Shown here in pieces: positions 47,351 through 56,189 of a stretch of 64,000 nucleotides of DNA. Below the pieces are notes generated by a model. The model saw only the letters and a program-made list of their open reading frames with translations. It did not search any database and had not been told where the DNA came from. Made by a program: the position numbers and the translations under genes. Location of the stretch: assembly GCA_021413965.1 (NCBI GenBank), contig JAIOPI010000022.1:124001-188000 (forward strand), given 5' to 3'. Source of the stretch: Lentisphaerota bacterium. GTDB lineage: Bacteria; Verrucomicrobiota; Kiritimatiellia; UBA8416; JAIOPI01. Each line of letters starts with the position of its first letter. Positions within the stretch are counted from its first letter, which is position 1.

Positions 47351-47443
47351 GCCGCCGCAAGGGAGTGCTCGCTTTCGGCTCTTTACAGAGCGTGCGCGCC
47401 CCGATAGATTAAAGCCGCAGAATCGTATAAGTGAGAAACAACC

Positions 47444-48859
47444 ATGGCCCGTATACTTCTTGTCGATGACGAACCCAGCATTCTCAGCGTCTTGAGCACC
47501 TTGCTCAAGGCGGAGGGATATGACGTCGTGGCCGCCTTGGGCGGGGAAAAGGCACGCGATTGCCTGCGAGGTGAACGCTTTGACCTGATGGTGTCGGATA
47601 TTCGCATGAGCCCGATCAACGGGATGGACCTTCTCCGCCTGTCCCATGATGAGCATCCCGCCATGCCCGTCATCATGCTGACGGCCTATGGCTCGGTTGA
47701 GACGGCCATCGAAGCGCTGAAACTTGGTGCATTCGACTATGTCACCAAGCCTTTCAAGGTGGATGAATTGCTCATTACCGTTCAGCGGGCCCTCGACTAC
47801 AGCACGGCGCTCTCTGAAAATGCGAATTTGAAGGCGCAACTCGGTACGCGGTACCGACTTGAGAATATTGTTGCCGAAAGCCCCGCCATGCAGAATGTCT
47901 GCGACATGATCAAGCGGGTGGCCCCAACGGATGCCACAGTTCTCATTTACGGCGAGAGCGGCACCGGCAAGGAATTAGTGGCCAAGGCCATACATGCGTC
48001 CAGCAGCCGCAAGGACAAGAAATTTCTGGCCGTGAACTGCGCAGCTTTGCCTGAGCCCCTGCTGGAGTCCGAGATGTTCGGACACGTTAAAGGGGCTTTC
48101 ACGGGCGCTTCTGTTAATAAGGAAGGCCTCTTTGAGGCCGCCTGTGGCGGAACCATCTTCCTGGATGAAATCGGATCAATGCCATTGAGCATCCAAGGCA
48201 AGCTCCTGCGTGTTCTGCAGGAGAAAGAGGTCCGGCGGGTTGGAAGCAACGAGAACGTATCGATTGATGCCAGGGTAATCGCCGCCACCAATACCCGACT
48301 GGAGACACTTCTCAAGGAAGGCCAATTCCGCGAGGACCTCTACTACCGCCTCAGCGTCATTCCCATTGAAATCAGGCCCTTGCGAGACCGGCCCGAGGAT
48401 GTCCTCCCCCTCGTCTACCATGTACTCAAGCAGGAAGCACCCACAGGAACCCAACCCCCAACCATTTCCCCCGAAGTGGCCGCCATTCTTGAGTCCTACC
48501 CGTGGCCGGGAAATGTGCGCGAACTGGAAAATGCGATTCGTCATGCCATGACGTTTGCCTTGGACTCCGTTATTACCCCGGAAGTCCTGCCGCCGAAGAT
48601 TCGCCAAGCCGCCCAGAAGGCCACTCAGACAGCGGGAACAACGGGATTTTCTCAGGATGTCATCGATCCGCAGCGCTGCAAGTCACTGAAGGCGTTCTTA
48701 CGATCTAAAGAGAAAGAGTACCTTCAACAAATCCTCGCCTACACCGGCGGTGACAAGGAGAAGGCAGCCAAGGCGCTGGACATCAGTCTTGCGACGCTGT
48801 ATCGGAAACTACCAGACGAAGACGAATCGCCCACCGGCGAATCGTCACCGGGCAACTGA
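47444..48859 (+). CDS. NtrC-family sigma-54 response regulator
   Basis: The 471-residue protein has a receiver domain (1-120; D52 phospho-acceptor, VTKPF Lys) and an AAA+ domain (about 138-375) with Walker A GESGTGKE, the sigma-54-contacting loop GAFTGA and Walker B GGTIFLDEIG. The C-terminal Fis-type helix-turn-helix reads KEKAAKALDISLATLYRKL. All functional motifs are intact. It follows pilC and precedes the sigma-54-driven pilin gene, an arrangement like PilR upstream of pilA. No partner kinase is adjacent; the complete kinase at 17943-19346 is a candidate. It is the likely activator of the five sigma-54 promoters listed here. Confidence 0.92.
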   Translation: MARILLVDDEPSILSVLSTLLKAEGYDVVAALGGEKARDCLRGERFDLMVSDIRMSPINGMDLLRLSHDEHPAMPVIMLTAYGSVETAIEALKLGAFDYVTKPFKVDELLITVQRALDYSTALSENANLKAQLGTRYRLENIVAESPAMQNVCDMIKRVAPTDATVLIYGESGTGKELVAKAIHASSSRKDKKFLAVNCAALPEPLLESEMFGHVKGAFTGASVNKEGLFEAACGGTIFLDEIGSMPLSIQGKLLRVLQEKEVRRVGSNENVSIDARVIAATNTRLETLLKEGQFREDLYYRLSVIPIEIRPLRDRPEDVLPLVYHVLKQEAPTGTQPPTISPEVAAILESYPWPGNVRELENAIRHAMTFALDSVITPEVLPPKIRQAAQKATQTAGTTGFSQDVIDPQRCKSLKAFLRSKEKEYLQQILAYTGGDKEKAAKALDISLATLYRKLPDEDESPTGESSPGN

Positions 48860-49273
48860 CCCGCGGAGTTCGTCTGTCATCCAGCCCTTCAAGAACTAGC
48901 GGTCCCGGGGACCATCCGGCCTGGCGCTGTCTTGCACGCCGATCCCACCTGACCAAGTTCGGACAGAAATCGAATATTTTGTCCAATATTGCACGCCCAT
49001 CCGGGGGTGCATTTTGTTCTCATCCTTGAATTCGATATTGTCAATTTTGCATTTGTGGCAATCCGTCCCCATCCTGCGAGGATCATGATTGATAAACGCT
49101 AGATAATAGCGCGACAATTCAAAACAATGACCCGCAATGTCGTATCATTTCTGATAATATACGCTTTTCAACTCTGTGGATAACGTTGGCACGCGCGCTG
49201 CTATATACGCCACCGTTGACAGTCACGGTAAACGGGCAACGGTCGCAGCCCAAAACAAACAAGGAGTAATGCG
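48860..49273. promoter_or_regulatory. AT-rich control region upstream of the major pilin
   Basis: No gene is seen in this 414-base stretch, which is clearly more AT-rich than its surroundings. It holds a dyad GGACAnAA-N8-TTnTGTCC (48961-48984) and the word TTGTGGCAA (49053-49061), which is similar to TTGTCGCAA in the 27.4 kb enhancer region. The sigma-54 promoter is at its end. It is the likely enhancer region for pilin transcription. Confidence 0.5.
49187..49202 (+). promoter_or_regulatory. Sigma-54 promoter of the major pilin gene
   Basis: TGGCACGCGCGCTGCT matches TGGCACG-N4-TTGCT at all positions but one (C for T in -12), with GG-N10-GC spacing. The predicted start near 49213 leaves a leader of about 60 bases. 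Confidence 0.8.
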
Positions 49274-49627
49274 ATGAACAGCAAGAAGTCCGGTTTCACG
49301 CTCGTCGAGATCATGATCGTTGTGGCCATCATCGGCCTGTTGGCCGCCATTGCCATCCCGTCCTTCATCAAGGCGCGCGCTGAGTCACAGGCGAAGGGTT
49401 GCATCAACAACTTGCGCATCATGGATGCCGCCAAGGAGCAGGCCGCCATGGAGAACGGCTGGTCGACGATCGCGGTCGCGAACAACAGCCCGGAAGAGAC
49501 GAACGTTCTGCAGTACGTGAAGGGCAATCGCAAGCCGGAATGCCCCGCGAACGGCACGTATGCTTGGAACAACATCGGCACGGACCCGACCTGCACGATT
49601 ACGGCAGCGCCGGCCCACACGCTGTAA
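49274..49627 (+). CDS. Type IV major pilin / pseudopilin
   Basis: The 117-residue protein has AAGGAG 8 bases upstream of ATG 49274. A short leader MNSKKSG is cut before FTLVEIMIVVAIIGLLAAIAIPSF, with Glu at +5 and the classic N-terminal helix. Two Cys residues (near 43 and 88) could form the C-terminal disulfide loop. The small size is like Geobacter-type short pilins. A dedicated sigma-54 promoter and a strong terminator make it a monocistronic, highly expressed gene, as expected of the main pilus subunit. Confidence 0.88.
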   Translation: MNSKKSGFTLVEIMIVVAIIGLLAAIAIPSFIKARAESQAKGCINNLRIMDAAKEQAAMENGWSTIAVANNSPEETNVLQYVKGNRKPECPANGTYAWNNIGTDPTCTITAAPAHTL

Positions 49628-49648
49628 GTTCTTCAGCTACAGTTCGTA

Positions 49649-49686
49649 ACAAAGAAAGCAACCCCCGCGGGTTGCTTTCTTTGTTT
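49649..49686. terminator. Strong terminator after the pilin gene, usable on both strands
   Basis: A 16-bp perfect stem (ACAAAGAAAGCAACCC with GGGTTGCTTTCTTTGT) and a CCGC loop are flanked by A-rich and T-rich tracts. It ends pilin transcription on the plus strand. The minus-strand PAS gene ends 200 bases further on at 49892. Confidence 0.9.
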
Positions 49687-49891
49687 ATAGAAGGCACCGC
49701 TTCTCCACCGGTTGGAAATGCGAAATCTGGCGGAGTGGTGCGAACCGTCGCCGTGAGGGCGAACGTAGAACCGATATATCGTCCGGCCGCTCCGACCGCG
49801 AATACGTTCGGCCGAACTATCCAGGGATGAGGTCGCCAAATGGCGGGTGGGCAGAAAGCGTCTTTCTACAAGGGCGCGCAACAGATCGCAC

Positions 49892-51055
49892 TCAGATCTC
49901 CAGGATCCGACTCCCGCCCAGCCCATCATCGCTCGGCTCCAGATACTGAGTCGTACGGTACTCATTAACCGTATTCAGCCTGCGCAGAACCGCACTTAGC
50001 TTCTCCATCGCATCCAAGCTGCCCTGCACAAGTTTGCGCGAATCCGGATCGGATTTGGCCAATCGATCTTCCAGCAGTTCAAGATTTCCCAGCAGCATGG
50101 TCGCGGGCTGGCCTAGGTGATGGCACGCCGCGCCCAGACTTTCCAGCATGACCCGCCGGCGCTCCAACTCCCGCTCCGCATCCTCAGCACGTTTACGATC
50201 ACTGATGTCCATCAGCGAGAACACGCACCCAACGACTTCCCCTTCCGCATTCCGGTTGCGTGCGCCCGAGATCTGAACGTCGAACTCTGAGCCGTCAAGC
50301 CGGCGAGCCCGCATTTCAATGGCCTTTGTATCCGCATCCCCCTGATGGAGCTCTTGAATCAGCGCATCCATGCCCTCACGATCCAAGACCAACTCGCTTA
50401 TGCGAACGCCCAGCAGACCATCGCGCTCGTGGCTCCCCCACATGCGCTCCATGGTAGGATTGGCGTATTCCAACCGCCCATTCAAGTCCACCACGGCAAT
50501 GCCATTACCGCTGTTCTGAAGTGCGTTGTGCTCTGTAATCAACATCTCTTCTGCCTGCCGCCGCACGGTGATATCACGGATGAAGAAGCACAAGCAGAGG
50601 GTACCCAGGTCCAGTTTGCTGACGGCAATCTCCGCCGGAAAATAGGTGCTATCCTTGCGAATGCAGTATGCTTGAATCAGCGTGTGCCGCTCATTTTCCA
50701 AGTTCTCGCTGACGGTGCGAATGACGCTGGAATCGGTCCCCGAGATGACGTCAAACACCGTCATCTCGAGCAATTCCTGACGACTGAAGCGCAGGAATTC
50801 CTCGGACCTCACATTGACGTCAAGGATGCGTCCCTGGAGGTCCACAATCAACGCCGCATCGTAGAGTCGCTGGAGCAGCTTCTGAAAGTGGGACTGATCG
50901 CGGTCGGCTTCCTCGCGCGGGCGCCCCGCCGCGGCGCGTGCCCGGCGCGGTTCTATGACGACACGCTGCCGCTCATTTCCCGACGGCCGACTGGGCACAT
51001 CCGGAATCAGATCGATTCGCATTGTTCGCGATGAGTTATTCGTCGTATCCGTCAC
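49892..51055 (-). CDS. PAS-PAS protein ending in a kinase-type dimerisation domain, no ATPase domain
   Basis: The GTG at 51055 gives 387 residues; ATG 51022 is an alternative. Two PAS domains (about 58-165 and 175-290) are followed by a coiled coil and a DHp-like helical hairpin with SLGAACHHLGQPATMLLGNLELLED (H312/H313). The protein stops about 60 residues later, and no N, G1 or G2 boxes follow. It therefore cannot phosphorylate itself. It may be a phosphotransfer or dimer-partner protein. It lies between the pilin gene and the pilM operon, on the other strand. Confidence 0.75.
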   Translation of the reverse strand: MTDTTNNSSRTMRIDLIPDVPSRPSGNERQRVVIEPRRARAAAGRPREEADRDQSHFQKLLQRLYDAALIVDLQGRILDVNVRSEEFLRFSRQELLEMTVFDVISGTDSSVIRTVSENLENERHTLIQAYCIRKDSTYFPAEIAVSKLDLGTLCLCFFIRDITVRRQAEEMLITEHNALQNSGNGIAVVDLNGRLEYANPTMERMWGSHERDGLLGVRISELVLDREGMDALIQELHQGDADTKAIEMRARRLDGSEFDVQISGARNRNAEGEVVGCVFSLMDISDRKRAEDAERELERRRVMLESLGAACHHLGQPATMLLGNLELLEDRLAKSDPDSRKLVQGSLDAMEKLSAVLRRLNTVNEYRTTQYLEPSDDGLGGSRILEI

Positions 51056-51472
51056 GCTCGCCCCAAAGCTTCACTGGCTGCGAAGTTGCGCGCGCTATTA
51101 TAGGGACGTCGCCCGCCGTTTGCCCACATCAAAAACGGAGGAGCGTCGGCTTGCCATGCGTCCGCCCGCCCCTTCGTCGGGCATGCATCTCCTCGCCGGG
51201 GCACGTTTCTGCTGGCCGGTCGTGCCACGTTGTGGACCTCGTCGCAATCCTGCATGATGTCAAAACCCCGGGAACAGAATGGTCTGAAACGTCCGCACGG
51301 TTACTCTCCAATTTTCTCAAGCGTGCAAGGCCCTGTGCAACTTATGAGAAGGACGACGGCGCATTTGCACTTTTTAATTGCCAATGGCCTCAATGAGGAC
51401 CGCATTTTCTCACTTTCTTGTTGTCTTGCACGGAACTTGCTCGTAGTCTGACCACAATCGGTCAACGGAAGC
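51056..51472. promoter_or_regulatory. Divergent control region between the PAS gene and pilM
   Basis: No gene is seen in this 417-base stretch. On the minus strand a perfect TATAAT (51097-51102) lies 41 bases before the PAS gene start, without a clear -35. The plus-strand end holds the sigma-54 site of pilM. CGTCGCAAT at 51240-51248 recalls the TTGTCGCAA word of the 27.4 kb region. Confidence 0.4.
51426..51441 (+). promoter_or_regulatory. Sigma-54 promoter of the pilMNOPQ operon
   Basis: TTGCACGGAACTTGCT matches TGGCACG-N4-TTGCT at every position except the first G of the -24 pair. The spacing to GC is correct. The ATG of pilM follows 31 bases later. Confidence 0.65.
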
Positions 51473-52498
51473 ATGAAATCGATAAAAGATGCCTTTGCGC
51501 AATTGAAGCACGGTCCCACTGATGTGGTGGGACTAGACGTCGCCAGCAGCGGCGTGAAGGCCGTTCGGATGCGCAGTCATGGGACATCGGTGACGGTGGT
51601 CGCGGCCGGAGTGCTTCCGCCCGTCGCCGTCCCCGAAAAAGCCGACAGCCCCGTTAGCAGTCTCGACATTCCGGGCAAGCTGAAGGCGCGGTATGCTGCA
51701 CTCTCGTTCACCGCGCCAGGCGCCATTATCAAACTGCTCAGCTTCCCTGGCGCATTTGACGAACGCGCGGAAGCCAAAGTGACCGACAGCATGGGCCTCG
51801 ACGAGCCTGAGCGTTACCGCGTCGGATACAAGGTGATCAGCGAGGGACATGGCCGTGCCGAGTCCAGAATTCTAGCAGTAGCCCACGCCGAAGAGGAGGC
51901 TTGCCGCATTCCTCAATTGCTGCCTGTGGGCATTCCGGCGCCCTGCTCACTGGAAGTTTCCGGCCTCGCAACCATGGCGGCCTTCCTTCACTTCCTCCCG
52001 GAAAAAGATCGACACACGGCCGTGGGTGTCATCGACTTTGGCGACACCACGACAACCTATGCCCTCTTCAATCGCGGTATGCTGGCCTTGGTGCGTCGCT
52101 TCAGTTTCGGGACCAACGCCCTGCTGGAGAAGGTGCAGAGTTCCCTCGGAGTTGATCGCGAGACCGCCCAGGGGATCATCACGGACGGCTCGTTCGACAT
52201 TTCCCAATCGCTCAATGACATACTCGACCCCCTGATTAAACAGTTCATGGTGTCACGCGATTTCGTTGAACGACGGGAGAACTGCCGCATTGCACGGCTG
52301 TTCACGTCCGGCGGGCTATCGCGCTCCCACGACGCGGTCGAAGAAATTCGTTCGTCGATGGATGTGGAACTGGAAACCTGGAATCCGTTCGAAGGACTCA
52401 CATTGGCCAAGGATGCGATTCCCCCAGAACTGGTCGGGCAAGAGTGGCGCCTGGCGGCTGCTGTTGGCGCCTGTCTGGCCACATTCGAGGAAGCATGA
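51473..52498 (+). CDS. pilM: Pilus assembly protein PilM
   Basis: The 341-residue protein has an actin-like (FtsA/PilM) fold: VVGLDVASSGVKAVRM at the N-terminus (phosphate 1 loop), IDFGDTTTTYALFN (phosphate 2) and LFTSGGLSRS (adenosine motif). PilM is a cytoplasmic ATP-binding protein that binds the PilN tail and forms the inner-membrane alignment complex. It is first in the operon pilM-pilN-pilO-pilP-pilQ-pseudokinase. Its stop overlaps the pilN start as ATGA. Confidence 0.88.
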   Translation: MKSIKDAFAQLKHGPTDVVGLDVASSGVKAVRMRSHGTSVTVVAAGVLPPVAVPEKADSPVSSLDIPGKLKARYAALSFTAPGAIIKLLSFPGAFDERAEAKVTDSMGLDEPERYRVGYKVISEGHGRAESRILAVAHAEEEACRIPQLLPVGIPAPCSLEVSGLATMAAFLHFLPEKDRHTAVGVIDFGDTTTTYALFNRGMLALVRRFSFGTNALLEKVQSSLGVDRETAQGIITDGSFDISQSLNDILDPLIKQFMVSRDFVERRENCRIARLFTSGGLSRSHDAVEEIRSSMDVELETWNPFEGLTLAKDAIPPELVGQEWRLAAAVGACLATFEEA

Positions 52499-53109
52499 AT
52501 CTGCGCGTAGATTTGATTCTCGACACGGAAAAGCGCAGCGGCAGTCTGGTTACGTCCAAGGGGGCCTTGCGCATCCTTTCGGTTGTCGTGCCCGTTATTC
52601 TCCTCGGGATTCTTGCCGGCCAGTTCCTTATTGTCAGTCAGCTCAACCAGGAACTGACCGGCATCAAGCTGACCTACGACAGTGCACTCCCGCAGCAGGA
52701 GAAAGCCAAAGCCTTGATCGCTGAGTTTCAGACCCACCGCGATCTGCAGGCTGAATTTACGGGCTGGAGCCACTCCCGCATGGCGTGGAGTGAGCAACTT
52801 CAGGGCGTTATGACCGTCGTCCCCACCAACATCCACCTGCAGGAATTGACCAGTGCGCAGACCCTGCAACTGACGAACGACAAGCCGGCGCGCCTCTTCA
52901 CCTTGACCATGCGCGGAACGGCCGTCAGCTCAGAAGCAGAGCAGAGCGTCAAGTCGCTTGAATCGAGACTGATCACCGCGCCGGCCTTTACGTCCCTCAC
53001 CGCCAGCGTCACCGTCCCGGTCTACGGCGCTAATACCGAGCCCGGGGCAAATCGCGACGAGCGCGTATTTCAGATTGTTTGCCAGTACGCCCAGCGGGTT
53101 TTTCAATGA
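52495..53109 (+). CDS. pilN: Pilus assembly protein PilN-like
   Basis: The 204-residue protein opens with MNLRVDLILDTEKRSG, comparable to the NLLP-type tail that docks into PilM, though diverged. One membrane helix (about 28-50) and a coiled coil precede a ferredoxin-like periplasmic domain with VVPTNIHLQELTSAQ, the usual PilN core. Its start overlaps the pilM stop and its stop overlaps the next start, both as ATGA, so the three proteins are made in step. Confidence 0.82.
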   Translation: MNLRVDLILDTEKRSGSLVTSKGALRILSVVVPVILLGILAGQFLIVSQLNQELTGIKLTYDSALPQQEKAKALIAEFQTHRDLQAEFTGWSHSRMAWSEQLQGVMTVVPTNIHLQELTSAQTLQLTNDKPARLFTLTMRGTAVSSEAEQSVKSLESRLITAPAFTSLTASVTVPVYGANTEPGANRDERVFQIVCQYAQRVFQ

Positions 53110-53768
53110 AACTACCATCCGACCCAAAGGAAAAGATCAAGATCCTGATCCTGATCGGGATTGGCGCGGTCGCCGTGATCTTCATGCTCGTTTCTTTGGT
53201 CGTCAAACCGCTGCGCGCGCGCCGGCAGGCAAATACCGAGGAAATCGCCAAGGTCAAGGAACTTGTCGATGCCGCCCAGCGAGACGTGAGCCGCATGATG
53301 CAGGACCGGGACAAGAATACCCACGTGCTTGAAGATATTGTCGAAAAGATCTACCAACAGGGGTACATCCTCCAGCCGCGACTTGGCAACTACGAGTTGG
53401 GTGCGCGGGAATATGTGGAGAGCATAGCCGCGTCCCAAGGCATTCCCATTGAGTCGGCCCGCGAAGTGGGCTTGACGCAGATACCAGTGGCCACCGGACA
53501 GAAAGACGAACGCGCCCTGAAGTGCTATACCCTGCGTGTGACCCTGCGCGCGGGAATGCCCCAGTTGGTGCGGTTCCTCAAGGCCATCGAAGCCGGAAAC
53601 CCCTATCTCTGCGTCTCCAGCATCGGAATTACCCCCCGCACAGAGGACCCAGCCCAGCACCAGGTGAGCCTGGATGTGCAGTGGCCTGTCTGGGCCGACC
53701 CCGCGACCGGACGCAATCTTGAACAGCGCCTGGACGAAGCGCGCAGTTTTGTGCCCGCGTCGTCGTAA
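53106..53768 (+). CDS. pilO: Pilus assembly protein PilO-like
   Basis: The 220-residue protein has a short cytoplasmic start, one membrane helix (about 12-36, ILILIGIGAVAVIFMLVSLVV), a coiled coil and a periplasmic ferredoxin-like domain (LRVTLRAGMPQLVRFLKAIEAGNPYLCVSSIGI). This last stretch matches PilO/GspM folds. It should pair with PilN in the inner-membrane alignment complex. Coupled to pilN by ATGA. Confidence 0.8.
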   Translation: MKLPSDPKEKIKILILIGIGAVAVIFMLVSLVVKPLRARRQANTEEIAKVKELVDAAQRDVSRMMQDRDKNTHVLEDIVEKIYQQGYILQPRLGNYELGAREYVESIAASQGIPIESAREVGLTQIPVATGQKDERALKCYTLRVTLRAGMPQLVRFLKAIEAGNPYLCVSSIGITPRTEDPAQHQVSLDVQWPVWADPATGRNLEQRLDEARSFVPASS

Positions 53769-53776
53769 GGAGTGAC

Positions 53777-54235
53777 GTGATCGCGAACCTCAAGACGAGC
53801 ATGACCGTGGCTGTGGCACTAGGGATCTTCTCGCTTGGCGCCCACAGCGCAGAAAGCCAGAGTGACATTGTGCAGGCCGTCTCTGCGGATCCTGCCGCGC
53901 TGGATCTTGCGGCCTTGTCCCGCCTCCGCGACCCCTTCTGGCCCATCGGATGGACGCCGCCTCCCGTCGAGGATACCAGGAATAGCCAGCCGACCACTCA
54001 ACTCAAAGGCCCCGTGCGCTGGGAAGAAGCCACCAGAATGCTCGAACCCACCGCCCTCACCCAACTGCCCAGCGGACAGTATCTGGCGGTGCTCAAAGGA
54101 ATTGGCGTCGTTGAAGTAGGCGATAACGTGGCGGTGAAGTACGGTGGACTGGTCTACCGATGGGAGATCAAGTCTATCACGAGCGAAGGAATCGTTCCCC
54201 AGCGGTTGGGTGTGTCTGCGCCGAGGGGAAATTGA
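53777..54235 (+). CDS. pilP: PilP-like periplasmic protein
   Basis: The 152-residue protein uses GTG 53777 after AAGGAG. It has a signal sequence ending near AHSAES, a DPFWPIGW motif that recalls the RDPF box of PilP, and a small C-terminal beta domain (GQYLAVLKGIGVVEVGDNVAVKYGGLVYRWEIKSITSEGI). PilP connects the PilN/PilO complex to the secretin. No lipobox cysteine is seen, unlike many PilP lipoproteins. It lies between pilO and the secretin. Confidence 0.7.
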   Translation: MIANLKTSMTVAVALGIFSLGAHSAESQSDIVQAVSADPAALDLAALSRLRDPFWPIGWTPPPVEDTRNSQPTTQLKGPVRWEEATRMLEPTALTQLPSGQYLAVLKGIGVVEVGDNVAVKYGGLVYRWEIKSITSEGIVPQRLGVSAPRGN

Positions 54236-54251
54236 CGACAAGGAGTGAGTC

Positions 54252-56177
54252 ATGCGCAGGATGAATGGAGCCAAGCAATTTAAGCCAGCCACCGTGCTGT
54301 TGGCCTGCATCGTGATGGCTGCACTGGCAGCCCCGTTGTTCTCCGCCGACGAACCGGTGGTTGGGATTCCGTCCCCCACCATGACCGCCCCCGACTCGCC
54401 CCAAGTGCCGCCCGCGCCGTCGCCCGCGCCCCAGACGACAGAGTCCGACGCCACGCCCCCGGTCGAAACCGCCGCCCAGATTGCACAGGAGGCAGGCGGG
54501 GATCACGTTATTCCCCTCAAGGCAGATGAGAAGACTGGCATTGAAAATCTCGAGGGGCAGAACCTGATCAACGTCACCGTGGAAAACGAGACGCTTGAAA
54601 ACGTTGTGAATATGTTCGCCCGCATCTCGGGAGCCAACATCGTCACCACATCGGCCGATCTCGGCGGGACCGTCACGGTCAATCTGCGCGGCGTGGAATG
54701 GAAGCCGGCCCTCTCCTCGATTCTGGATGTCCACGACCTCGCGCTGATCGAGAAACTCCCAGGATCCGGTGTTTATACCATCGTTCCCAAACCCTCCGGA
54801 TCGACCGAACCGCTGATTGTTGAAACCCTGTTCCTCAATTTCACGACCGTACCGGAAATGGGCCCCCTCGTGCGCTCGATGCTTGGCGCCGTCTCGAATG
54901 CCGCCGTGTCCGAGTTTCCATCGCGCAATGCCATGGTCATCAAGACCACGGAACCCAACATGCGGGAGATTCGTACGCTCGTGCAGCAGATGGACGTGCC
55001 CGGGCGCCAGGTCGTCGTCGAAACCAAGTTCATGGAACTCACCGACAGCGCCTCCAAGAAGCTGGGAATCCGCTGGGACTCCCTCGACGAGTGGAGCACC
55101 TCGCTATCCTTGCAGCCGCTCAACTATTCGCGTGAAATTGCCCGCAATAGCTCACGGAACAGCGAAAACAATTACGCCGACACCAAGCGGGCAGCCTTTG
55201 ACCAGGACGGCAAGCGCTACTCTGATCCCACCGACTGGGAATGGGTCGATGGCAACCCCGACAATCCCGACGATGGCTTCTTGAATGGCACCGTTCCTCC
55301 TGGCAGCGCCTCGCATGAAACCCTGGAGGAGCATACGTCGACGGACAGTTCGACCTACTCCAAGGATACCGCCGAAGCCCAGTCCGCCGTGCTCGATGTG
55401 GCGGAGTTCAAGACCGTGATCAGCGCCCTGGAAAAGACTGCAGGCGTCAGCGTCATTTCAAATCCAAAACTCATCGTGGCAAGCGGATCAAGGGACGCGT
55501 ACTTCACCGTTGGCGAACGAGAGCCTATCATCCGCACGGAAGTGCAGCGCGGTACGCAGGATAGCCCCGGTGACCAGATCACGGCCGAACTCGATTCCGC
55601 CTTGAACACGGAGTACATCAAGCAGGGCTATCTCCAGACCGGGATTCATCTGCAAGTCATTCCCGTGGTCAAGACCGAGGACTTGATCGAGGCCAGCATC
55701 GAACCCAAGCTGGTTCGCCGGCTTCTCCCGGACAAGGTTGTCGGCGAGAATTCCTGGCCGCGCATTGCCGTTAAGGAGATCAAGACCACCTTCACCCTGC
55801 GCAGCGGGCAGACCGTGGCCATTGGCGGCCTGACGGATACCAGCGATGACAAGCAGGTTACGAAAATCCCCCTCCTGGGCGACATTCCGCTCCTCGGCAA
55901 GTATCTCTTCTCTCACACCGCCGACATCAAGAAGCAGATTGAAACCATCATCTTCGTCACGCTGTCACTGGCCGAGGCGAATACGCTGTACCGGGAAGCC
56001 GGCATTCCCGAGGACGCGGAACTCGTACACAAGAAACTGATCCAGAGCGAACACCGCCGCAGGAATTTCGAAAGCGAGCTGGACGGAATTCGTAAAGCGA
56101 CTCAGGAAGAGGAACGCCAGGCCAAGGAAGATGAGGCCGCCAAGCGCTCGCGCACCAACCTCAAACGGCACAAGTAG
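54252..56177 (+). CDS. pilQ: Type IV pilus / type II secretion secretin
   Basis: The 641-residue protein has AAGGAG upstream, a signal peptide (ending near LFSA), a Pro-rich linker, an STN-like N0 domain (about 95-180), an N1 domain (LNFTTVPEMGPLVRSMLGAVSNAA) and the secretin core. The core begins VVVETKFMELTDSASKKLGI and ends at TKIPLLGDIPLLGKYLF, the hallmark of secretins. A low-complexity insertion (about 300-375) carries Asn/Asp/Ser repeats. The C-terminal 50 residues are a charged helix. No AMIN domain is present. It forms the outer-membrane channel. Confidence 0.92.
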   Translation: MRRMNGAKQFKPATVLLACIVMAALAAPLFSADEPVVGIPSPTMTAPDSPQVPPAPSPAPQTTESDATPPVETAAQIAQEAGGDHVIPLKADEKTGIENLEGQNLINVTVENETLENVVNMFARISGANIVTTSADLGGTVTVNLRGVEWKPALSSILDVHDLALIEKLPGSGVYTIVPKPSGSTEPLIVETLFLNFTTVPEMGPLVRSMLGAVSNAAVSEFPSRNAMVIKTTEPNMREIRTLVQQMDVPGRQVVVETKFMELTDSASKKLGIRWDSLDEWSTSLSLQPLNYSREIARNSSRNSENNYADTKRAAFDQDGKRYSDPTDWEWVDGNPDNPDDGFLNGTVPPGSASHETLEEHTSTDSSTYSKDTAEAQSAVLDVAEFKTVISALEKTAGVSVISNPKLIVASGSRDAYFTVGEREPIIRTEVQRGTQDSPGDQITAELDSALNTEYIKQGYLQTGIHLQVIPVVKTEDLIEASIEPKLVRRLLPDKVVGENSWPRIAVKEIKTTFTLRSGQTVAIGGLTDTSDDKQVTKIPLLGDIPLLGKYLFSHTADIKKQIETIIFVTLSLAEANTLYREAGIPEDAELVHKKLIQSEHRRRNFESELDGIRKATQEEERQAKEDEAAKRSRTNLKRHK

Positions 56178-56189
56178 CAGGCGGATGGG

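Noticed and set aside
49805-49816. 12-bp palindrome GTTCGGCCGAAC after the pilin gene
   Set aside because: Short for a GC-rich genome, no promoter nearby and no repeat of it noticed elsewhere in the window.
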